A stretch of 17,624 nt of DNA from JBAZOD01 sp041648955 (lineage in GTDB: Bacteria; Patescibacteriota; Patescibacteriia; Patescibacteriales; JAQTRU01): the NCBI GenBank assembly GCA_041648955.1, contig JBAZOD010000016.1:1-17624 (forward strand), in the 5' to 3' direction. Each line of letters starts with the position of its first letter. The stretch's first letter is position 1. The position numbers and the translations under genes were made by a program. The notes under the pieces were generated by a model. The model did no database searches. It worked only from the letters and a program-made list of their open reading frames with translations, and had not been told where the DNA came from. Below are positions 12,360 to 17,624 of the stretch, in pieces.

Positions 12360-13076
12360 TTATTTCTGAATATTCAATAATACGATATTCTCTATTGCAA
12401 TATCTTTCAAAGGATGATCATTTTCATTAACCTCCGTTGCTTCAATTTTATCAATTACGTCCATTCCATTTTCTATATAACCAAAATTTGTATGATGTCC
12501 ATCCAGCCAGGGAGTTGATTCGGCCGTCACTATAAAAAATTGCGAACCATTGGTATTCGGTCCGGAATTAGCCATCGCCAAACTGCCTCGAACTAATTTG
12601 TGGTTATTGAATTCGTCATCAAATTTGTATCCTGGTCCGCCCATGCCGTCGTTTGACCAATCATCGTCTTTACTGTTCGGATCGCCACCCTGAATCATAA
12701 AATCTTTTATCACTCGGTGAAATTTCGTGCCGTTATAAAATCCTTTTTTGGCTAAATCTAAAAAATTTTTAACCGTTTCGGGAGATTCATCTGAATAGAA
12801 TCTTACACTTATATCGCCAAAATTTGTTTTTATTATCGCCTGATTTATTAAACTTGTTTCATCTTGAGCGTTCTCTGGAGCGGAAGAGGCATTTTCTTCT
12901 GTTGGTTTTACCGTTACTCCCAAAACTTCTCCTGCCATATTCGCTTTGTCCGCCGCTTCGCTTTCGCTATAATTGCTATTCGCCGATGGCGCTTTTTCAG
13001 ATATTTCGCTTGTTTTGTTCTGACCGCAGCCAGAAAGAATTGTTAAAGTCATAAATAAAAAAAATATTTTTTTCAT
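12360..13076 (-). CDS. Cyclophilin-type peptidyl-prolyl cis-trans isomerase, lipoprotein
   Basis: The chosen start is ATG 13076, giving 238 residues. A longer in-frame start at 13223 would overlap the upstream HD gene and place the signal sequence internally. The N-terminus is a lipoprotein signal, KKIFFLFMTLTILSG then Cys17. A disordered Ser/Glu/Ala-rich linker (18-75) leads to the cyclophilin domain (about 80-238). Active-site motifs are intact: KFHRVIKDFMIQGGDP (118-133, catalytic Arg121), SLAMANSGPNTNGSQFFI (165-182) and STPWLDGHHTNFG (187-199, with the Trp that contacts proline). It would catalyse proline isomerisation to aid folding of exported proteins at the outer face of the membrane. 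It follows the HD gene by 23 bp. Confidence 0.95.
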   Translation of the reverse strand: MKKIFFLFMTLTILSGCGQNKTSEISEKAPSANSNYSESEAADKANMAGEVLGVTVKPTEENASSAPENAQDETSLINQAIIKTNFGDISVRFYSDESPETVKNFLDLAKKGFYNGTKFHRVIKDFMIQGGDPNSKDDDWSNDGMGGPGYKFDDEFNNHKLVRGSLAMANSGPNTNGSQFFIVTAESTPWLDGHHTNFGYIENGMDVIDKIEATEVNENDHPLKDIAIENIVLLNIQK

Positions 13077-13099
13077 AAATTTATAAAAATAAAGTAATA

Positions 13100-13699
13100 T
13101 TACTTTTTTAGTAGAATTGCCTTTAAAATGATTTTTTTGGAAATTTCCCGTTCTGATTTTATCATTTTTCTGCCAATTGGTATAATCTTCTTCCAGCTTC
13201 TTTCTAATTTTTCTCCCAGCCACTTTGCCCCTTCTCTGGTTTTATATTTATGAATGCCGAAAGCGAGATAAAACATATCCGCTAATTCAGTGAAATGTGA
13301 CATAGCATCTGCCGAAGCCAAAATTTTTTCTTCTAAACTTTTCTTCTTCATTTCCACGCTTCCGCGGTGATTTATTATACATTTCTTTATTAAATCTATT
13401 TTTTCTGACGGGAAATCCAAATCATTCAATATCTTATCAGCTAATCTGGCGCTGTGCAAGTGATGTTTTTTATAGAATTTATAATTTAAAATTCCAGAAT
13501 AATCATGAAGATAGGCCGCTAATTCCAGGACTTCTAAATCAGCTTTTAAGATTTTTCCTAAATGTAAACTATGCTTCGCCACCGGCACTATATGATATTG
13601 CCAGGCCGTATAAGAAAAATTATTATTAGCCGAATAACAAGCATCTTTTACGATTCTTTTAACCTCGTCTCTGATTTTTTTGTAATTATATTTCTTCAT
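13100..13699 (-). CDS. HD-domain metal-dependent phosphohydrolase
   Basis: This 199-residue soluble protein has an HD fold. Predicted metal ligands are His36 (WQYHIVPV), His65-Asp66 (AAYLHDYSGI) and Asp131 (ASADAMSHF), with additional conserved histidines near 79-82 (KKHHLHSARL) and 111 (INHRGS). The spacing H...HD...H...H...D is that of stand-alone HD hydrolases that act on nucleotides or cyclic nucleotides; the substrate is unknown. The basic C-terminal 40 residues are unassigned. Its start overlaps the end of the Nudix gene by 14 bp in another frame, a sign of translational coupling, and the cyclophilin gene follows. Confidence 0.88.
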   Translation of the reverse strand: MKKYNYKKIRDEVKRIVKDACYSANNNFSYTAWQYHIVPVAKHSLHLGKILKADLEVLELAAYLHDYSGILNYKFYKKHHLHSARLADKILNDLDFPSEKIDLIKKCIINHRGSVEMKKKSLEEKILASADAMSHFTELADMFYLAFGIHKYKTREGAKWLGEKLERSWKKIIPIGRKMIKSEREISKKIILKAILLKK

Positions 13700-14144
13700 G
13701 TTTTATTACTTTTCCCTCATCGTCAAAATAAAATCTTTTATGCTGGTACTCGCCTTTCAATAAATTTTTAAGCCAATATTGGTCGTCATCCCACATCTTT
13801 TCCAAAGGTATTTCATCAATTTTAAACCAGCGCAATTCTCCTTCTCCTAAATCCTTCGGTTCTCCCGTCCATTCATGGCAAATAAAAACATGGGTTAAAA
13901 AATTTGAAGCTTCATTATTCACAAAAATAAATTCCAATTCGCCCATTTTCTTCAAACTTTTTATATCCACATTTGTTTCTTCTTTAAACTCTCTTATTGT
14001 TGATTCCTCAATAGTTTCATCTTGTTTCTGTTTTCCGCCCGGTCCGTTCCATTTTCCCATACCAAACCCCTTGCTCTTACATTGGAGTAAAATCTCGCCC
14101 TTGTCATTAAAAATATAACAAAGATTGGCAATAAAAGGGAACAT
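13686..14144 (-). CDS. Nudix hydrolase, MutT/MTH1-like (8-oxo-dGTP diphosphatase type)
   Basis: This 152-residue protein has the Nudix box at 37-59: Gly37, Glu43, Arg51-Glu52, Glu55-Glu56 and Val59, with Asn58 where Gly is usual (EETNV for EExGU). The preceding GFGMGKWNGPGGK (26-38) closely resembles the MTH1 sequence, which points to cleaning of oxidised purine nucleotides from the precursor pool. The rest (DLGEGELRWFKIDEIPLEKMWDDD, split: 97-108 and 109-120) also follows the MTH1 family with its Trp and acidic residues. It is the first gene of the Nudix-HD-cyclophilin cluster, with 14 bp overlap to the HD gene. No Shine-Dalgarno is visible. Confidence 0.93.
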   Translation of the reverse strand: MFPFIANLCYIFNDKGEILLQCKSKGFGMGKWNGPGGKQKQDETIEESTIREFKEETNVDIKSLKKMGELEFIFVNNEASNFLTHVFICHEWTGEPKDLGEGELRWFKIDEIPLEKMWDDDQYWLKNLLKGEYQHKRFYFDDEGKVIKHEEI

Positions 14145-14151
14145 AGGGATT

Positions 14152-14290
14152 AGTTAATTTCTAATTTTAAATTTCTAATTTCTAAACAATTTTTAATGAT
14201 TTAATTCTTCAATTTTCAAACCTAGTAATACAAACAATTAGAAATTAAGAAATTAAAAATTGTTTGAAAATTGAAAATTAGAAATTGAAA
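14152..14290. repeat. AT-only palindromic low-complexity repeat tract
   Basis: Iterations of TTTCTAATTT / AAATTAGAAA units fill this intergenic region. Perfect inverted pairs include AAACAATTTTTAAT (14184-14197) with ATTAAAAATTGTTT (14252-14265), and CAATTTTCAAAC (14210-14221) with GTTTGAAAATTG (14262-14273). The tract can fold into a long imperfect hairpin. It resembles the related unit inserted in the nucleotidyltransferase gene at 16377-16416. Confidence 0.7.
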
Positions 14291-14299
14291 ATTTTTATA

Positions 14300-15286
14300 T
14301 TACATATTTACAAGTTCGTAATTTCGATTTCCTAAACCAATCTCCTTTCCATGTTCCAACTGTTCATCTCCCTTTTGTTTCTCAAAATTCTCACATTGCT
14401 TTGCAACCAAATCATAAGACGCTTGATCAATTGCTACCGGGTCGGCCGAAACTAAAACCCCGATGTCTTCCGTCATTTTTTCCATCTTTTCTCCGGCGCA
14501 ATCGCATTTTTCTGTAATATTTATCAAAAAATTTACAAAAAAACACTGCCTGCTTTGCGTCCCGGCCAAAGCATATTCTGCTAACCGCTCGCGAAAAACT
14601 TTTATATCTTTTCCTCCCCAGGGAATGCCGATAGCGCCAGTTGGACAGACCGAAATACATTTTGAACAGCTTATACAGATTTCCGGATTTATCTCCGCCT
14701 TTTTTTCTGAATTAAAAGAAATAGCCCCGACCGGACAATTATTGAGACACGCCCCGCAAGCAATACATTTTTCCTCTTTCACCTTGTGCTTCATAAAAGC
14801 GTGTTGAGCCAATTTTCCTCTACGGCTCGCCAGGCCCATGCTTAAATTTTTTATGGCGCCGCCAAAACCGCCGGTAATATGACCCTTGAAATGCGAAACG
14901 ACCAAAAGCGATTTATATTTTTCCAAATTTTTTCCCAAATAGCATTCGGAAAAATGTTTTCCCTTGATACTCTCCGCCAAACTGTCATCGCCATCTGGAC
15001 CGTCCAAAAAATCAATCGGCGCAAAATCAAAACCGTGTTCTCTGGCTAAATCCAGATGAGTTTTCGCTTTTGAGCGCGGGCTCTTATATAATACGCTGCA
15101 TTCCACCAAGGTAGGATTTTCTACCATGCTTGCTATTTTTTTTACATAGGAGGCTGGAAGATAAGTAATGTTGCCCTCTTCGCCAAAATGAACTTTTATC
15201 CCCAGGGGTGAAGAAAACTTTGGCAATAAATCTTTTATTTTTTCTAATTCGTTTAATTTAACAAAATAGACTTTTTCTTTGTTCAT
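14300..15286 (-). CDS. DUF362 protein with two 4Fe-4S ferredoxin clusters
   Basis: This 328-residue protein has an N-terminal and C-terminal DUF362 fold interrupted by a bacterial ferredoxin module. Typical DUF362 elements are GIKVHFGEEGN (29-39), ETYTTKS-type region (ECSVLYKSPRSKAKTH, 62-77), VVSHFKGHITGGFGGAIKNLSMGLAS (split: 129-141, 142-154) and SADPVAIDQASYDLV (280-294). The module contains two complete CxxCxxCxxxCP motifs (Cys174/177/180/184 and Cys204/207/210/214), each expected to hold a [4Fe-4S] cluster. A CDC pair (261-263) may also bind metal. The protein is probably an electron carrier or redox-dependent enzyme in the cytoplasm, but the substrate is unknown. It is transcribed after the nucleotidyltransferase with a 37-bp gap containing TAAAAT 8 nt before its ATG. 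Confidence 0.93.
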   Translation of the reverse strand: MNKEKVYFVKLNELEKIKDLLPKFSSPLGIKVHFGEEGNITYLPASYVKKIASMVENPTLVECSVLYKSPRSKAKTHLDLAREHGFDFAPIDFLDGPDGDDSLAESIKGKHFSECYLGKNLEKYKSLLVVSHFKGHITGGFGGAIKNLSMGLASRRGKLAQHAFMKHKVKEEKCIACGACLNNCPVGAISFNSEKKAEINPEICISCSKCISVCPTGAIGIPWGGKDIKVFRERLAEYALAGTQSRQCFFVNFLINITEKCDCAGEKMEKMTEDIGVLVSADPVAIDQASYDLVAKQCENFEKQKGDEQLEHGKEIGLGNRNYELVNM

Positions 15287-15323
15287 AAATACATATTTTA
15301 TTATTTTCTATCAATCTAGAGAA

Positions 15324-16796
15324 TTATTTCACCCAAAAATCTTTTTTTAGCTCTTGATCATCCTCTATTTTCCTTTCTTCAATTTTATCTTTAGCCTTTT
15401 TCCGCAATTCTTCCAATTCCATTAAACTTAATTCCCGGCTTCTTTTTTCTAAATATTTCTTGTTATTTAATTTTGGGTCTTCAATCACCTCAGACAAAAG
15501 CACGTCTAAAATCGCTCCAATTTTTGGTCCAGGAGATATTTTTAAAAATTTGATTAAATCATCGCCGTTAATTTTGAGCATTTTTACAGAAACCGGATCT
15601 TTCCTAACTTTTTCCATCATATATTCCAGGTGGCGCAATTTGTAAGGCTTAGCTTTCGGCACGCCAGAGCCAAGACGGTCGGCAATCCGCAAATCAATTA
15701 AATCTTTCAAATTTTTTTCTCCGGTTTTTTTTATCAAACGCCTGACAGAAGCTTCTGTGACTTCTCCGACATTATAATAAAACATATGATTGCGTATCAG
15801 ATTGGCAATCCGATCATTATCTTCATTTGAAAATTTTAAGCGATTCATTATTTTTTTTGCCACTTTGGCGCCGACAATATCGTGATTATAGAAAGTAGCA
15901 TCTCCGCCGATAAATTTTTTTGTTTCCGGTTTGGAGATATCGTGGAGAAGCGCGGCAAATTTAACCTGCCAATCTTTGCTTGGACAATATTTTAAGGACA
16001 AAACACAATGGTTAAAAACCGTATGGATGTGATGATGATTTTGGTCTACGCCGACTCCTCGTTCTAATTCCGGCAAAATATACTGCAATAATTTATTATT
16101 ATAAAGAGACATAATCCCTTCATAAGCCTTTTCGGTTTGCAAAATTTTTATCAATTCTTCCCGAATTCTTTCCTGAGAAACAAATTTTATTCCGCCCGCC
16201 ATTTTTTTTATTGCTCTTTCCGTCTTAGCTTCAATAGCAAATCCAAGCTGGCAAGAAAATCTAACCGCTCGCATCAAACGCAAAGCATCTTCCTTAAACC
16301 TATCTGCCGGCTCCCCAACTGCTCTGATGATTTTTTTCTCCAAATCTTTCCTTCCCCCAAATAAATCAACTAATTCATATTTTCGATTTTCAATTTCCGA
16401 TTTCCGATTTAAATTGACAATCTTCATCGCCATGGCATTAACTGTAAAATCACGCCTTTCCAAATCTCTATCCAAATTATCTTCAAATTTAATTTCGTCG
16501 GGATGACGGCGGTCGCTGTATCCTTGTTCACTGCGATAAGTAGTTATTTCCACCACATTTTCCGTTTGGCCGTTTTTATTTTTTATCGGCAGTATCACCG
16601 TGCCAAAAATATTTTCATATTTCCCGTCTGGAAAAATTTTAAGAATCTGCTCTGGCCGGGCATTAGTGGTGATATCCCAATCTTTCGGCTCCTTATCCAT
16701 CAACAAATCACGCACGCATCCGCCTACGATATAAGCTTCAAAGCCCGCTTTTTCCATATCTTTCCCTATATTTTTTACAAATTCCGGTATATTCAT
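15324..16796 (-). CDS. CCA-adding tRNA nucleotidyltransferase / poly(A) polymerase family with HD domain
   Basis: This 490-residue class II nucleotidyltransferase adds nucleotides to RNA 3' ends. Catalytic head: AYIVGGCVRDLL (21-32) and the carboxylates Asp39 and Asp41 in KDWDITTNA, then EITTYR (83-88) and RRDFTVNAMA (114-123). The neck contains DRFKEDALRLMRAVRF (165-180), which selects the nucleotide, and the body ends with an HD-domain (LLHDISKP, His285-Asp286; further His at 305 and 337). Since tRNA-Pro here lacks an encoded CCA, CCA addition is the likely main role; a poly(A) or AC-only activity cannot be excluded. Residues 129-140 (NRKSEIENRK) are an insertion encoded by a dispersed repeat, between NAMAMKIVNL and ELVDLFGG, a normally short loop. 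Confidence 0.95.
   Translation of the reverse strand: MNIPEFVKNIGKDMEKAGFEAYIVGGCVRDLLMDKEPKDWDITTNARPEQILKIFPDGKYENIFGTVILPIKNKNGQTENVVEITTYRSEQGYSDRRHPDEIKFEDNLDRDLERRDFTVNAMAMKIVNLNRKSEIENRKYELVDLFGGRKDLEKKIIRAVGEPADRFKEDALRLMRAVRFSCQLGFAIEAKTERAIKKMAGGIKFVSQERIREELIKILQTEKAYEGIMSLYNNKLLQYILPELERGVGVDQNHHHIHTVFNHCVLSLKYCPSKDWQVKFAALLHDISKPETKKFIGGDATFYNHDIVGAKVAKKIMNRLKFSNEDNDRIANLIRNHMFYYNVGEVTEASVRRLIKKTGEKNLKDLIDLRIADRLGSGVPKAKPYKLRHLEYMMEKVRKDPVSVKMLKINGDDLIKFLKISPGPKIGAILDVLLSEVIEDPKLNNKKYLEKRSRELSLMELEELRKKAKDKIEERKIEDDQELKKDFWVK
16377..16416. repeat. Low-complexity dispersed repeat inserted in frame in a coding region
   Basis: On the coding strand the run reads as near-tandem AAATCGG / AAATTGA units that translate as NRKSEIENRKYE. 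Family members normally have a short turn between the RDFTVNAMA and LVDLFGG motifs, so this appears to be a repeat captured in the reading frame. The composition echoes the AT-rich repeat tract at 14152-14290. Confidence 0.65.
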
Positions 16797-16804
16797 ATGT
16801 TTAC

Positions 16805-16813
16805 ATTATAACA
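16805..16813 (-). promoter_or_regulatory. Extended -10 promoter for the nucleotidyltransferase
   Basis: TGTTATAAT on the minus strand (16813 to 16805) is a perfect extended -10, 8 nt before ATG 16796. Transcription would start at or within about two bases of the start codon, giving a leaderless mRNA. Confidence 0.6.
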
Positions 16814-16814
16814 T

Positions 16815-16837
16815 AAAAAGCCAATTTTTAAATTGGC
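16815..16837 (-). terminator. Rho-independent terminator after the second Nudix gene
   Basis: GCCAATTT (16820-16827) pairs with AAATTGGC (16830-16837). On the minus strand the stem is followed by CTTTTT. It would end transcription from the Nudix gene at 16884-17309, immediately before the promoter of the nucleotidyltransferase gene. Confidence 0.7.
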
Positions 16838-16883
16838 CCCTTCTTTTCTAAACAATAATATAAAATATAATTTTAGTCAAAAT

Positions 16884-17309
16884 TTAGTAAATCTTTCCAG
16901 CTTTATAATTTTTTATAATTCCCTCCGTATTATCAAGCATTTTTTCTGGTAAATTATCCAGACTATACCATTTCCATTCTCGACATTTATCCGGCTCCAT
17001 TATTTTCGGAATGCCTCCCTTATATTCAGCTTTGACTCCCAGGCCGAGATAATGTTTGTTATCTGTTTTTATATAGCGTAATTCATCATAAACGGAAATC
17101 AATTCAAATTCATCCGCATCTAATCCTGTTTCCTCTTTTACTTCTCTCTTGGCAGTTTCAAAAATAGTCTCTCCAAAGTCTAAATGCCCGCCTGGAAAAC
17201 TCCATTCACCCGCACCGTGCGAACCTTGGCGCAAGCCAAGAAGAACTTCCCCTTTTTCATTTTGAATCATCACGCCGACGCCAACGCGCGGATATTTTTT
17301 TTCCTGCAT
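16884..17309 (-). CDS. Nudix hydrolase (ADP-ribose/NTP pyrophosphatase-like)
   Basis: This 141-residue enzyme, taken from ATG 17309, has a canonical Nudix box, GGHLDFGETIFETAKREV then KEETGL (40-63): Gly41, Glu47, Arg55-Glu56, Glu59-Glu60 and Gly62 all present. PRVGVGVMI (7-15) is the usual first strand of MutT-like proteins that begin nearly at the N-terminus, as does the WSFPGGH context. The precise substrate (oxidised nucleotides, sugar nucleotides or ADP-ribose) is not deducible. An upstream in-frame ATG at 17354 would add 15 residues (MTGFLRRRYAPPQND) encoded by a dispersed repeat. That start has a GGAG 5 nt upstream, so the longer form cannot be fully excluded, but the conserved family start favours 17309. 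It is followed by a terminator. Confidence 0.92.
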   Translation of the reverse strand: MQEKKYPRVGVGVMIQNEKGEVLLGLRQGSHGAGEWSFPGGHLDFGETIFETAKREVKEETGLDADEFELISVYDELRYIKTDNKHYLGLGVKAEYKGGIPKIMEPDKCREWKWYSLDNLPEKMLDNTEGIIKNYKAGKIY

Positions 17310-17350
17310 GTCATTCTGAGGAGGAGCGTAGCGACGACGTAAGAATCCCG
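17309..17350. repeat. Dispersed repeat unit overlapping the Nudix 5' end
   Basis: TGTCATTCTGAG (17309-17320), followed by GGAGGAGCGTAGCGACGACG and AAGAATCCCG, matches a widely seen bacterial repeat form. Its first 12 bases are the exact reverse complement of 6901-6912, the right end of the MITE-like element. It is a partial copy without the second inverted end. Confidence 0.65.
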
Positions 17351-17383
17351 TCATACACGCTCCGTACTATTTTATTGAAATTA

Positions 17384-17624
17384 TTAGACTCTTCTCAACC
17401 ATTTTAAAACCGCCCAAGCGATTAAACCGCCGGCAATAGCCGTGGCAAATTGCGGCCAGCTCATCATTTGCGCCACTTTGATAGCCAATTCTTGTTTTAT
17501 CAATAATTCGCCGATAAAATTCACGCTCAAAAGTAAAAATAAAAATTTTAACCCAGCGCCGACAATAACTCCCAACCAATATCCTTTTATCTCGTTTTTA
17601 TTTTGATTATAAAACCAATCAATG
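17384..17624 (-). CDS. Membrane protein, C-terminal part (possible ECF transporter S component-like)
   Basis: The frame is open from the stop at 17384 to the end of the window, giving at least the last 79 residues; the true start lies outside. The internal TTG that begins LGVIVGAGLKF is therefore probably not the start. After a polar stretch (IDWFYNQNKNEIKG) there are two or three hydrophobic segments: YWLGVIVGAGLKFLFLLLS, a short amphipathic part containing MMSWPQFATA, and IAGGLIAWAVLKWL, ending in a basic RR tail. This pattern recalls six-helix substrate-binding components of energy-coupling-factor transporters in CPR genomes, but the match is from memory and weak. It lies upstream of the Nudix gene on the same strand. 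Confidence 0.62.
   Translation of the reverse strand, partial: IDWFYNQNKNEIKGYWLGVIVGAGLKFLFLLLSVNFIGELLIKQELAIKVAQMMSWPQFATAIAGGLIAWAVLKWLRRV

Noticed and set aside
13077..13223. N-terminal extension of the cyclophilin
   Set aside because: It would overlap the HD gene out of frame and bury the lipoprotein signal at residue 50; ATG 13076 gives a normal signal peptide with Cys17.
1..17624. CRISPR array, rRNA genes or phage structural genes
   Set aside because: No regularly spaced direct repeats of 25-40 bp, no rRNA-like sequence and no phage structural proteins were seen on either strand.

Overview
The window looks like a chromosomal stretch from a member of the Candidate Phyla Radiation (Patescibacteria), most likely a Parcubacteria-type lineage. 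This is inferred, not proven. The supporting signs are an AT-rich sequence with tightly packed short genes, mostly without Shine-Dalgarno sequences, a half-size MFS protein, a secreted protein with the GEAWY..YYLGRP..AF.vMRELgLGIS repeat, and several dispersed repeats that have invaded coding regions. Genetic code 11 fits every gene.

Layout. 1-2130 is an integron-like unit: a partial glycosyltransferase, a tyrosine recombinase on the minus strand, an attI-like site, one divergently oriented cassette (about 1268-2117) carrying a JAMM/JAB-like ORF, and an attC-like hairpin directly after that ORF. 2162-2943 holds an SRPBCC protein, a bidirectional terminator and a truncated response-regulator receiver domain. 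3023-4610 is a MATE efflux gene with a consensus promoter and a strong terminator. 4623-6697 (minus) is rarA followed by a family 2 glycosyltransferase. 6786-6914 is a MITE-like palindromic element. 6920-10423 (minus) is a five-gene operon: secreted phosphodiester glycosidase, PsbP-like anchored protein, DUF167, half MFS, uppS. 10474-11776 (plus) is an unusual GC-richer membrane gene with its own strong promoter, Shine-Dalgarno and terminator. 11785-14144 (minus) holds tRNA-Pro(CGG), mscL, tRNA-Ala(CGC), a cyclophilin lipoprotein, an HD hydrolase and a MutT/MTH1-like Nudix enzyme. 14300-17624 (minus) holds a DUF362 ferredoxin-like protein, a CCA-adding/poly(A) polymerase family enzyme, a second Nudix hydrolase and a partial membrane protein.

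How the genes fit together. Most are housekeeping or envelope functions: isoprenoid carrier synthesis (UppS), glycan transfer, a secreted glycosidase, osmotic release (MscL), drug/cation efflux (MATE), replication-fork maintenance (RarA), nucleotide-pool cleaning (two Nudix enzymes) and tRNA 3'-end maturation, which is needed because tRNA-Pro lacks an encoded CCA.

The main discovery candidate is the integron-like unit. The cassette's 5' boundary, GTTATGTGA (1267-1275), is the exact reverse complement of the R''-like box of the hairpin after its ORF, TCACATAAC (2068-2076), and a related GTTAGCTGA follows the hairpin. This is the signature expected of an integrated integron cassette. Yet the neighbouring recombinase is Xer-sized and appears to lack the extra segment of IntI integrases.
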